Of a stretch of 32,184 bases of DNA, positions 8,588-16,648 are shown one piece after another. Both the position numbers and the translations under genes were made by a program. The stretch lies in NCBI GenBank assembly GCA_001689515.1, contig LUJR01000003.1:1-32184 (forward strand), read 5' to 3'. How positions within the stretch are numbered: position 1 is the first letter of the stretch; each line of letters begins with the position of its first letter. The notes beneath the pieces are model-generated. The model did not search any database. It had not been told where the DNA came from and worked only from the letters and a program-made list of their open reading frames with translations. This DNA comes from Bacteroidales bacterium M7. GTDB taxonomy: Bacteria > Bacteroidota > Bacteroidia > Bacteroidales > Muribaculaceae.

Positions 8588-9693
8588 TGCGTTACTTCAT
8601 ATCTGCCGGAGAAGCCTCCGGCGATCTTCATGCCGCAGCCCTCATCGATGCTCTCCGTAGCGTCGATGAGGGCGCGTGCTTCTCGTTTCTCGGTGGCGAC
8701 CGCATGTCGGCGGCTGCCGGCTCGGAGCCACTGGTGCATATCCGCGACATGGCTTACATGGGATTCAGCGAGGTGCTGCGCCATCTCCCCGATATACGTG
8801 CCAATCTGCGGGTGGCAATTGATGCCGTGCGCTGCCGCCCTGATGCGGTCATACTGATAGACTATCCCAGCTTTAACCTGAAGATAGCCAAGGAAGCTCA
8901 CAGGCTGGGCATCCCTGTGTTTTATTACATTCCACCGAAGGTATGGGCATGGAAGGAGTGGCGCGTCAAGAGCATACGCCGTTACTGCACCGAGGTGTTC
9001 TGTATCCTGCCGTTCGAACAGGATTTTTACGAGCGTCATGGCATGAAGGTGACCTACGTGGGCAATCCGTCGGTCGAGGAGGTCGATGCTGCGCTGCCCG
9101 AACTTGTGCCTATAGTGTCAGATATGCCTCTGCTGGCGCTCGTGCCTGGCAGCCGCATGGGGGAGATACGTAACAATCTGCCTGTCATGGCGGCGGTCGC
9201 CGGCATGTTTGCAGGGTCGCTTACCCCGGTGATTGCCGGAGCTCCGGGCATACCTCTTGAATTTTATGAGTCTCTGACACCTGACATCCCGGTCTATTAT
9301 GATTCTTCGCTCGAACTGATGTCATCTGCCTCGGTGGCTCTTGTCACATCGGGCACCGCTACGCTGGAGTGCGCCTTGGTCGGCACTCCGCAGGTGGCAT
9401 GCTATCGTGCCAACGGATCACGGATATCCTATGAGTTGATGCGCCGCTTGCTCAGTATCTCCTATGTGACGCTCCCTAACCTCATCATGGGCGAGGAGAT
9501 TATACCGGAGATGCTTCTTCATCATTGCACTCCTGAACGTGTCGCAGCTGAATTGGCTGAATTGCTGCCAGGAACCCACGGGCGCGATGCCATGGAGCGC
9601 AGCTATGCCCTGATGCGCACACGCCTCGGCAATGCTACTCCGGCTATGACTACGGCACGTGCCATCGTCAGTCGCATCGCTTCTTGCCGTTGA
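8587..9693 (+). CDS. lpxB: Lipid-A-disaccharide synthase
   Basis: This 368-residue GT19 glycosyltransferase joins UDP-2,3-diacylglucosamine and lipid X to form the lipid A disaccharide at the inner face of the cytoplasmic membrane. The N-terminus RYFISAGEASGDLHAA is the family hallmark. LIDYPSFNLKIAK, YYIPPKVWAWKEWR and the C-terminal nucleotide-binding segment TSGTATLECALVGTPQVACYR are also clear. The length is usual for the family. The start overlaps the glgB stop by one base. Together with kdsA it shows that the organism makes lipopolysaccharide. Confidence 0.96.
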   Translation: MRYFISAGEASGDLHAAALIDALRSVDEGACFSFLGGDRMSAAAGSEPLVHIRDMAYMGFSEVLRHLPDIRANLRVAIDAVRCRPDAVILIDYPSFNLKIAKEAHRLGIPVFYYIPPKVWAWKEWRVKSIRRYCTEVFCILPFEQDFYERHGMKVTYVGNPSVEEVDAALPELVPIVSDMPLLALVPGSRMGEIRNNLPVMAAVAGMFAGSLTPVIAGAPGIPLEFYESLTPDIPVYYDSSLELMSSASVALVTSGTATLECALVGTPQVACYRANGSRISYELMRRLLSISYVTLPNLIMGEEIIPEMLLHHCTPERVAAELAELLPGTHGRDAMERSYALMRTRLGNATPAMTTARAIVSRIASCR

Positions 9694-9695
9694 TA

Positions 9696-9726
9696 TTGCA
9701 CTTTTGCGATTTATTCGCTATTTTTG
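9696..9726 (+). promoter_or_regulatory. Promoter upstream of the SemiSWEET gene
   Basis: TTG (9696-9698), a 20-nt spacer and TATTTTTG (9719-9726) match the Bacteroidota consensus. It begins just after the lpxB stop codon and would drive the SemiSWEET-kinase-murB-murA run, with a leader of about 27 nt. Confidence 0.65.
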
Positions 9727-9760
9727 TCTTTTCTCATAACCTTAAATCCATCTATATACC

Positions 9761-10042
9761 ATGACTCACGAACTTATTGTCAACATCGTCGGCTATACTG
9801 CCGCTATCTGTATGGTACTCGGCTATCTTCCTCAGGCGTGGTACACTATACGCACCCGACAGACCGACGGAATCGCTCTCCCCACCTTCCTCCTCCTCGG
9901 AGCCGGCAGCGTGTTCTTTGTAATCCAGGGACTCATGCTCGGAAACATCCCTTTGGTGGTGACCAACACCATCACCACGGTGTCAAGCATCATAGTGTTT
10001 GGCATCAAGATACACAACGATTATTTCAAGAAGAAAAAATAA
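9761..10042 (+). CDS. SemiSWEET / PQ-loop transporter
   Basis: This 93-residue protein has three hydrophobic helices (about 6-26, 38-59 and 63-83) and a PQ-loop motif GYLPQ at about 21-25. That is the half-size unit of SWEET sugar transporters, which works as a homodimer in the cytoplasmic membrane. The C-terminus is a lysine-rich cytoplasmic tail (KKKK). SemiSWEETs move small sugars passively; the substrate here is unknown. It lies 13 bp upstream of the cytidylate-kinase-like gene and is probably co-transcribed with it. Confidence 0.88.
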   Translation: MTHELIVNIVGYTAAICMVLGYLPQAWYTIRTRQTDGIALPTFLLLGAGSVFFVIQGLMLGNIPLVVTNTITTVSSIIVFGIKIHNDYFKKKK

Positions 10043-10055
10043 GATATACAGTATC

Positions 10056-10709
10056 ATGCAATCATCACATGACGATGCTCCGCTGATTATCACAATAGGT
10101 CGGCAGATGGGCTGTGGCGGACGTGAACTCGGGCGTCTGCTTGCATCACGGCTTGGCATAGGCTACTATGACAAGGAACTTTTGATAGATGTGGCGCGCC
10201 AGGCTGGCATGCCGCCTGAGTATCTGGCATCGAAGGACGAGCGCACACCTTCGTTTCTGTCAGGGGTGATGTCGTTTACTTTCGGGCATTCACCGGTCAA
10301 TTTCTATGCTACCCCGTCGGCTATCAGCGATGACAATCTATATGCCATCCAGAGCGATTACATCCGCGAGCTCGGTCGCAAGGAGTCATGTGTGATTGTG
10401 GGGCGTACTTCTGACTACATACTGCGTGACCATCCGCGTTGTGTCAATGTGTTTCTTCATGCCTCTGACGAGGACTGCGCGCGCCGCATCATGGAGCGTG
10501 GTGATGTCAAGACCCATCAGGAGGCAAAGGCTCTCGCCGCCCGCACCAACAAAATCCGTGCGGCATACTATAATTTCTTCACTGACCGCCGCTGGGGCAA
10601 TGCTGCCACCTATGATCTCTGCATCAACACATCGTTGATGTCAATGGATCAGGTGGCAGATGTCGTACTGTTCTACATCAAGCAACGCTATGGTATCGAT
10701 TGTATCTGA
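10056..10709 (+). CDS. Cytidylate kinase-like protein
   Basis: This 217-residue P-loop kinase-like protein fits the cytidylate kinase-like family (PF13189 type). The N-terminus LIITIGRQMGCGGRELGRLL is a variant nucleotide-binding loop, followed by LGIGYYDKELL, VIVGRTSDYILRDH and the lid region CARRIMERGDV. The ATG at 10056 is preferred over one at 9999, which would overlap SemiSWEET by 44 bases and add residues that are not family-like. The bona fide nucleotide CMP kinase gene is usually separate in Bacteroidales, so the exact substrate is uncertain. It overlaps the start of murB by 20 bases. Confidence 0.85.
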   Translation: MQSSHDDAPLIITIGRQMGCGGRELGRLLASRLGIGYYDKELLIDVARQAGMPPEYLASKDERTPSFLSGVMSFTFGHSPVNFYATPSAISDDNLYAIQSDYIRELGRKESCVIVGRTSDYILRDHPRCVNVFLHASDEDCARRIMERGDVKTHQEAKALAARTNKIRAAYYNFFTDRRWGNAATYDLCINTSLMSMDQVADVVLFYIKQRYGIDCI

Positions 10710-11721
10710 CAAAGACATAGCCCCGATGACTTCAATGGGGGCTGCAGCTGTAGTTGATCGGCTGGTCTGTTTCTCGTCAGCTGATGACTTACCGCATATG
10801 AAGAAGCAGGGTCTGCTTGATGATGCTGTTGTGATAGGTGGAGGCAGCAATATGCTGTTTGTGACTTCTCCTCTGCATAAGACCCTTCTGCACCCATCCA
10901 TGCGCACATATCAGGCTACCCCTGTCATGGATGCCGATGGCTCTCTCCGACAGGTGGTCATGCACATCGATGCCGGAGTAGTGCTTGACGATATCATTGC
11001 CATCACATGCCGACTTGGGCTATGGGGCCTGGAAAACCTTTCGCTCATCCCTGGTCATATCGGAGGTGCGGCAGTGCAGAATGTCGGTGCTTACGGTGCT
11101 GAACTTGCCGATGTGGTCATCGCCGTGGATGCCTATGACAAGCAGACAGGCTCGGTGGTGACAATCCCGGCATCGCAGCTTGATTACGGCTACCGCCACT
11201 CCATGTTTAAGAATGAGAATAATGCTTCGCGGTATATAGTCACTGCGGTGGATGTATGTCTGTCGGCATCACCATCCCCGCGTCTCGGCTACAAGGCTCT
11301 CGCAGAGGCTGTCAGAGACATAGCGCGGCTTACCCCTCAGCACATGCGCGATGCCGTGATAGCGATGCGCCGTTCCAAGTTGCCTGATGTAGGCGTGGTG
11401 GGTAGCGTAGGCAGCTACTTTAAAAATCCTGTGGTTGAAGCTACCATAGGGAAGGCATTCAGTGACGCCAATCCCGAAGCTCCGGCTTTCCGTCAGCCTG
11501 ATGGAGAGGTCAAACTCTCGGCAGCGTGGCTCATAGACCATGCCGGTTGCCGTGACATGCGGGCTGGCGGAGCATCCCTATGGTCCAAACAGCCCCTTGT
11601 GCTGGTCAATGACGGCTACACAGCCACATCTGCCGATATCCTCGCTTTAGAGGAAATGGTACGGCAGCGCGTCAAGGATGTCTATGGCATAACCCTTGAG
11701 TGCGAAGTGGTCAAAATATGA
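10690..11721 (+). CDS. murB: UDP-N-acetylenolpyruvoylglucosamine reductase
   Basis: This flavoenzyme of about 343 residues reduces the enolpyruvyl group made by MurA, giving UDP-N-acetylmuramate with NADPH. Visible are the FAD-binding GGGSNMLF, IPGHIGGAAVQNVGAYGAE, the segment YRHSMFKN, the catalytic-serine motif VGSVGSYFKNPVV, and the C-terminal LECEVVKI bearing the catalytic glutamate. The ATG at 10690 is preferred over 10660 because homology to the usual N-terminus (xxHNTFG-like APMTSMG) begins shortly after it. It overlaps the upstream kinase gene by 20 bases and is followed by murA 28 bp later, so two successive peptidoglycan genes are linked. Confidence 0.94.
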   Translation: MVSIVSDKDIAPMTSMGAAAVVDRLVCFSSADDLPHMKKQGLLDDAVVIGGGSNMLFVTSPLHKTLLHPSMRTYQATPVMDADGSLRQVVMHIDAGVVLDDIIAITCRLGLWGLENLSLIPGHIGGAAVQNVGAYGAELADVVIAVDAYDKQTGSVVTIPASQLDYGYRHSMFKNENNASRYIVTAVDVCLSASPSPRLGYKALAEAVRDIARLTPQHMRDAVIAMRRSKLPDVGVVGSVGSYFKNPVVEATIGKAFSDANPEAPAFRQPDGEVKLSAAWLIDHAGCRDMRAGGASLWSKQPLVLVNDGYTATSADILALEEMVRQRVKDVYGITLECEVVKI

Positions 11722-11749
11722 ACGTCCCCTACGTGATAAAATACATATA

Positions 11750-13075
11750 ATGAGCGAGTTTATAATTGAAGGCGGCCACACCCTCAGTGGCGAAATCACT
11801 CCGCAGGGCGCGAAAAACGAGGCTCTGCAAGTCATCAGCGCGGTACTTCTCTCCGACCAGCCTGTAAACATAAAGAACATACCCGAAATCAGCGATGTAG
11901 TGAATCTCATAGCCCTGCTTGAAGCTATGGGCGTGGATGTGGTGCGCCATGAAAAGGGTCACTACACGTTCACCGCAAAAAATATAGACGCATCATATCT
12001 TGAGAGCGAGGATTTCACTCGCCGTTGTGCCCGACTGCGCGGCTCGGTACTTGTGGTGGGTCCGCTACTTGCCCGTCTTGGCAGCGCGTGGTTTGCCAAA
12101 CCTGGAGGTGACAAAATAGGTCGTCGTAAGGTCGATACCCACATTCAGGGCATGCTTAACCTTGGAGCGTCGCTTGATTATGACGATTCGCGACATGCCT
12201 ACAAGCTTTCGTTGCCGCAAGGAACGCAACTGAAAGGCTGCTATATGCTTCTTGATGAGGCGAGTGTCACAGGCACCGCCAATATCATCATGGCAGCCAC
12301 GATGGCTCAGGGCGATACTACTATCTACAATGCCGCTTGTGAGCCATACCTCCAGCAACTCTGCCGTCTGCTGACTGCAATGGGTGTGGAGATTGACGGC
12401 ATTGGGAGTAATCTGGTGACCATACACGGCACCGGGGGCGGTATGCTCCATGGAGCAGAGCATACCGTGTTGCCTGACATGATAGAGATAGGCAGTTTCA
12501 TAGCCATGGCGGCTATCACGCGAAGCAGCCTGACCATCCGCGATGTGTCCATCCGCAATCTCGGCATCATCCCCGAGGCATTCCGCCGTCTCGGCATAGA
12601 TGTGGAGGAGCAGGGCGATGACCTCTTCATCCCAGCCAAGGAGAGCTATGAGATAGAGAAAGCTCTTGACGGATCGGTGCTGACCATCGCTGACGCTCCG
12701 TGGCCAGGCGTCTCGCCAGACTTGCTGAGCGTGATGCTCGTGGCTGCCGTGCAGTGCTCAGGCTCGGTGCTTATACATCAGAAGATGTTTGAGAGCCGCT
12801 TGTTCTTCGTGGACCATCTGATAGAGATGGGTGCGCAGATTATACTCTGCGACCCTCACCGTGCTGTAGTCATCGGACTTGATCACAAGGTTGACTTGCA
12901 CCCTGCATTTACCAAGTCTCCTGACATACGTGCTGGTATGGCTATGCTTCTCGCTGCTATGTCAGCTCCGGGACGTTCGGTAATCGGCGGCATCGAGCAG
13001 ATTGATCGCGGTTATGAGGATATCGACAACCGCCTTAACGCACTCGGTGCCCATATCACACGCTGCGACGACTAA
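11750..13075 (+). CDS. murA: UDP-N-acetylglucosamine 1-carboxyvinyltransferase, Asp variant
   Basis: This 441-residue enzyme catalyses the first committed step of peptidoglycan synthesis, transfer of enolpyruvate from PEP to UDP-GlcNAc. The N-terminus FIIEGGHTLSGEITPQGAKN holds the conserved K22-N23. The active-site loop reads KPGGDKIGRRKVDTH, so residue 121 is Asp where E. coli has Cys115. This change is known from mycobacteria and chlamydiae and gives fosfomycin insensitivity. The C-terminus IDRGYEDIDNRLNALGAHI is typical. The start at 11750 is chosen because the upstream in-frame ATG (11696) lies inside murB and adds a non-homologous extension. Confidence 0.95.
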   Translation: MSEFIIEGGHTLSGEITPQGAKNEALQVISAVLLSDQPVNIKNIPEISDVVNLIALLEAMGVDVVRHEKGHYTFTAKNIDASYLESEDFTRRCARLRGSVLVVGPLLARLGSAWFAKPGGDKIGRRKVDTHIQGMLNLGASLDYDDSRHAYKLSLPQGTQLKGCYMLLDEASVTGTANIIMAATMAQGDTTIYNAACEPYLQQLCRLLTAMGVEIDGIGSNLVTIHGTGGGMLHGAEHTVLPDMIEIGSFIAMAAITRSSLTIRDVSIRNLGIIPEAFRRLGIDVEEQGDDLFIPAKESYEIEKALDGSVLTIADAPWPGVSPDLLSVMLVAAVQCSGSVLIHQKMFESRLFFVDHLIEMGAQIILCDPHRAVVIGLDHKVDLHPAFTKSPDIRAGMAMLLAAMSAPGRSVIGGIEQIDRGYEDIDNRLNALGAHITRCDD

Positions 13076-13087
13076 ATAAAGATATTT

Positions 13088-13146
13088 AAATACATTAAGG
13101 TCATTAAAGTCTCTAAGTACTTTAATGACCTTAATGTATTTAGGGG
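13088..13146. terminator. Perfect 23-bp hairpin between convergent murA and GH13 genes
   Basis: Bases 13088-13110 pair perfectly with 13119-13141 around the 8-nt loop CTCTAAGT. The stem is AT-rich and symmetrical, and it lies between convergent genes (12 bp after the murA stop, 16 bp before the GH13 stop), so it can work as a bidirectional terminator. It is also an imperfect 9-bp-period array: CATTAAGGT, CATTAAAGT, CTCTAAGTA, CTTTAATGA, CCTTAATGT. Confidence 0.75.
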
Positions 13147-13157
13147 GCTTGATGTCT

Positions 13158-15944
13158 TTAGCGCACTGCGACTTTGGAGGAGTGTCCATCGACCACTACT
13201 ACGTAGATGCCAGGAGCCAGTGACTCGGTGCGGTTGGTGCGACTGCCGCTGATGTCGTAGACATCGGCGTGGTCATATGCACCGTCAATGATGATGCAGC
13301 CTTCACCACCGTAGACGTTGACATTGCTGCCGGTGCCGTCAATCATGATTTCATCTCTGTCGGCGAGATCTTTGGTTCCTATCACCACGTAGGCTCCGGC
13401 TGGCAGGGTGATGCTCTTATTGCCGATTTGCGGTTCTACATTGTAGCTCTTGGAGAGTATCTGGTACTTGGAAGCATCCTGCTTCATCGGCACGCTGATG
13501 GCTCGGCTGCCCGATATGTTGGGGTTGATGACGCAATACAGTTCGGCGGTGCCGTCTGTAAGTGCTATGTAACGTCCGTTTGCCCAGTTGTTGGCGGAAC
13601 ATTGCATTGTAGTGCTGACGCCCTGCTTGAACAGCTGGGGATTATTGGCGCGTATGGCGTTGAGTTCGCGGTAGTTCTGCGCCAGACCAGTGCGGTCAGG
13701 GTTGTCAAGATAGCTCCATATGACCTTCTTTGGGTCGGTATTGTTGCCGCCGTCAGTCTTTTTGGTGGTCTGGTCGGCACCGAATTCCTGGAACTGCCAT
13801 ATCATGTGCGCTCCAGGAACCATGAGCATCTGAGCTGCCACAGATCCGAGTCGGCGCATTGACATCGGGATGTTTCCTTTTACGCCATTAGCTCCATACT
13901 GTGTCTGTTTGTATGCCATGCGCTCTTCATCGTGGCTCTCGGCATATGAGACGGTTGAGCCCCATGTGCGGCTGTCATCGGGAGCATAGAAGCGGCGCAG
14001 GTTGGAGTTGGAAGAGAAGCCCATGGCAAACTGGCATGATTCGGTGTTGATGTTTGCCCAGTTGATTTCGCCGTCTTGTGCCATCTCGTTCTCTTCCTTG
14101 GGTGTGGCGAGGTTTTCGTTGATGAAATATGCGTCGGGTTTTACTTTTCGCATGGCATCGTGGAGTGTCTTCATGCGGGCTACTCGGGTAGCGTTGTATG
14201 CGTTTGTCTTGGCATCGGTCACTCCGCTCCACGTGTTAGTGGCGGCGTTGTAGGTCGCTCCGTAGCTTGTGTTGTTGCCCAGACCTTTCACGAGGTCGAA
14301 TCGGAAACCGTCCACGTTGTACGCTTCCATCCAGTAGGCGAGAGCATCGTGCCACTGCTGCTGCACGAGGGGATTGTCTTGGTTCCAGTCATTGAGCACG
14401 CTGTATCCGTGGGGTGCGTTACCGTTGTAAAACGGGTTCTGTGCTATAGGATACATCTGATACCATGGATGCAGACCATCGCTCTGGTTAAACACGATGT
14501 CGAGGATGACCGCCATGCCGCGTCGGTGGCACTCGTCAACGAGCAGACGGTAATCATCTGGAGTACCGTATGCCTTGTCGGGGGCGAAGTAGAAGTTGGT
14601 GTTATATCCCCAGGAGTTGTTGCCGTTGAACTCCATGATGGGGAGCAGTTCCACGGTATTGACACCAAGCCCCTTGATGTAATCGAGCTTGTCGATTACG
14701 CCGCGCAGAGTGCCGTTGCCCTCGGCTTTCCCTTCGGTGCCGGTGAAGTCGCGTATGAGAAGCTCGTAGATGATGAGGTCACTCTGGTCTACACCCTTGA
14801 AATTCTTGACCTTCCAATCATATGCGTCACGTGCGCTGTTGTATACAGCCAATGGGACGTTTTGTACCTTATCTTCGGGGTAAGCCGGGAGGTTTGGGAA
14901 TACAGATGCGGAGATATATTTGTCGTTCCACGGGTCAAGCACTAATCGTGCATAGGGGTCGCCTACGCTGATACCGCCGTCGATTATGTAATAATAAATA
15001 TAGTCGGTAGCAGGTTTAAGACCGCTTACGGTGGTCCAGAAATATGTGTTGCCCTGATAGTCCTGACGGTACATCTGGTTGCGTGCGCTGACGGCATAGT
15101 CGTTCCACGAGCCTACGATTACAGCACTGCTCTTTTTGGGAGCTGCGAGGCAGAATGTCACCGAGCCGTCAGCATTGGTCACTGCTCCCATCTTAGGCAC
15201 TCCGCTGGGATAGTTCTCAGATAAGGTGGCGTTGAGCCGGGCAACCTGAAGGGTCTGACGGCGTGTCACATTGCCTGACTTTGCCACGGCGATTATGGTA
15301 TAGTCACCTGGAGAAGTGAATGAATATGATGTCTGCAACTGGTCAGTGGCAGTGCCGGATGCTATCGGTGTGGAGTTTTCGCTGTTGACATATAGGCTGA
15401 TGTCGGCATTGCCTGTGGTATTGACGGTGAACTTGACAGGGGTGTTGTCTGTCAGCATCCCTCCGTCGAGGTCACTCCCCAGTACCATCTGGAAACCGGG
15501 AGGCAATACGTCTACGAAGATGTCGCCGCCTGAAGCCGTTTTGCCCTCTTTGGAGCCTGTGGCATCGCGGAACACGAATGCCAGCTTCTCGACGGTCTCT
15601 CCGCTCTTGATGCCGTAATATGTAGTTATGTCAGGTATTGACAGCGTCCATGTGTTGGCTGCGATATATTTCAACTGATATTTTGCGGCGTTGTCAAGCC
15701 ATGTAGGAGCATACGCCCACTGTCCGTCGCTCTTGTCGGTGATTACGCCTGTATGGGCATAAACCTTGGTGCTTGAGGTAGCGCCCATCAGTCCTTTGTT
15801 GCCCTGGTCGGCATGGAAGGTTATGACTATGTTTTTGGAATCGGTCTGCACGATGGCAGGGGACGTAGTGACTACCTGAGCCGACGCGGCAAGCGGCAGC
15901 CCGAAAGCCATCCACATCACCACTGAGGAGTAGATGTGTCTCAT
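13158..15944 (-). CDS. Secreted GH13 alpha-glucan hydrolase with sorting-type C-terminus
   Basis: This 928-residue protein has a signal peptide (residues 1-22, ending ASAQ). Two N-terminal beta-sandwich modules (about 24-145 and 150-240) precede a CBM48-like module (about 250-345), a GH13 barrel (about 385-770), a C-terminal beta domain (about 790-860), and a final segment ending APGIYVVVVDGHSSKVAVR that resembles a type IX secretion sorting domain. Catalytic residues are D550 (DGFRFDLVKG), E610 (YFINENLATP) and D672 (YAESHDEERM). In conserved region I the usual histidine is Gln487 (LDIVFNQSDG). It is likely an extracellular or surface amylase/pullulanase degrading starch-like glucans. The precise specificity cannot be read. 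No SusC/SusD genes are adjacent. Confidence 0.88.
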   Translation of the reverse strand: MRHIYSSVVMWMAFGLPLAASAQVVTTSPAIVQTDSKNIVITFHADQGNKGLMGATSSTKVYAHTGVITDKSDGQWAYAPTWLDNAAKYQLKYIAANTWTLSIPDITTYYGIKSGETVEKLAFVFRDATGSKEGKTASGGDIFVDVLPPGFQMVLGSDLDGGMLTDNTPVKFTVNTTGNADISLYVNSENSTPIASGTATDQLQTSYSFTSPGDYTIIAVAKSGNVTRRQTLQVARLNATLSENYPSGVPKMGAVTNADGSVTFCLAAPKKSSAVIVGSWNDYAVSARNQMYRQDYQGNTYFWTTVSGLKPATDYIYYYIIDGGISVGDPYARLVLDPWNDKYISASVFPNLPAYPEDKVQNVPLAVYNSARDAYDWKVKNFKGVDQSDLIIYELLIRDFTGTEGKAEGNGTLRGVIDKLDYIKGLGVNTVELLPIMEFNGNNSWGYNTNFYFAPDKAYGTPDDYRLLVDECHRRGMAVILDIVFNQSDGLHPWYQMYPIAQNPFYNGNAPHGYSVLNDWNQDNPLVQQQWHDALAYWMEAYNVDGFRFDLVKGLGNNTSYGATYNAATNTWSGVTDAKTNAYNATRVARMKTLHDAMRKVKPDAYFINENLATPKEENEMAQDGEINWANINTESCQFAMGFSSNSNLRRFYAPDDSRTWGSTVSYAESHDEERMAYKQTQYGANGVKGNIPMSMRRLGSVAAQMLMVPGAHMIWQFQEFGADQTTKKTDGGNNTDPKKVIWSYLDNPDRTGLAQNYRELNAIRANNPQLFKQGVSTTMQCSANNWANGRYIALTDGTAELYCVINPNISGSRAISVPMKQDASKYQILSKSYNVEPQIGNKSITLPAGAYVVIGTKDLADRDEIMIDGTGSNVNVYGGEGCIIIDGAYDHADVYDISGSRTNRTESLAPGIYVVVVDGHSSKVAVR

Positions 15945-16084
15945 AAATATAACTTAAGGTTAACAAAAATTGAAGCAAGTATTCTACAAATACCCTGATA
16001 TCACTATCAACATCATTGCCCCTACTAAAGTTCTTTGGTATTAATTACGTTGCAGATTCTCGCTTAGATAAGATAATTTATTCG

Positions 16085-16092
16085 TAAATTTG
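16085..16092 (+). promoter_or_regulatory. Possible -7 box before the small membrane protein
   Basis: TAAATTTG matches the TAnnTTTG box and lies about 41 bp before the ATG at 16134. No good TTTG is seen at the expected distance upstream, so support is partial. Confidence 0.4.
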
Positions 16093-16133
16093 CACAAATA
16101 ATTACGATATATAAACCCATTCATTCACAATCT

Positions 16134-16520
16134 ATGTACGTTACCCGTTTTTATTTCGTTACTCTTGCTATTACTTTCGTATTGGTAATCATCTGTTCGG
16201 TGTTGTCACTGACGGCATCGGCATGTACATCAGCGAAAGGCTTCCTGTTCAGCCTGATGAGTTTCTTCGTGATATGGGACTTGCTTGAAATATTTTCAGG
16301 TAGGCTCTATGTGGATATTGACATCAGTGAGGAGAAGCACCCTAAGTGCCACTACCTGTCTGAGGTGTGGAAAGCTGTGTTCCCTGTCCTTATCATCATT
16401 TCCGGAGCATCGGCTATACTTGATTACCTGTATGCTATCCCGGGGCTGGCTGTCACAGCCCTCGTAGGTGCGGCATGCGGCTTGATTCTCCTCCCTGTTT
16501 CCGCACTGACTGCCAAATAG
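16134..16520 (+). CDS. Small membrane protein of unknown function
   Basis: This 128-residue protein is one I do not recognise. It has four hydrophobic stretches: about 6-28, 35-52, 83-101 and 103-124. A short hydrophilic stretch (about 58-78, GRLYVDIDISEEKHPKCHYL) separates helices two and three, and the helices would place the protein in the cytoplasmic membrane. The real start is supported by the TAAATTTG box upstream and the lack of overlap. It stands alone between divergently oriented GH13 and convergently oriented suf genes, so context gives no functional clue. Confidence 0.7.
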   Translation: MYVTRFYFVTLAITFVLVIICSVLSLTASACTSAKGFLFSLMSFFVIWDLLEIFSGRLYVDIDISEEKHPKCHYLSEVWKAVFPVLIIISGASAILDYLYAIPGLAVTALVGAACGLILLPVSALTAK

Positions 16521-16545
16521 AGAAGTATTGGAAATTCTTTAGCGT

Positions 16546-16625
16546 GTAGGGACATGCCATGGCATGTCCGCTTGTACACTATATGTAACCGATTGGGATG
16601 CGGACATGCCACGGCATGTCCCTAC
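16546..16625. repeat. Paired palindromic repeat, locus A
   Basis: There are two 26-bp units in head-to-head orientation, 16546-16571 and 16600-16625, separated by 28 bp. Each has a core GGACATGCC-NN-GGCATGTCC; the first core (16550-16569) is a perfect 20-bp palindrome with central AT and the second has central AC. The outer flanks are GTAGGG and CCCTAC, the inner flanks CGC and GCG. The pair lies between two convergent genes and could end both transcripts. Confidence 0.9.
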
Positions 16626-16648
16626 GGTTTTATGTGGTGTTGTGCTCT

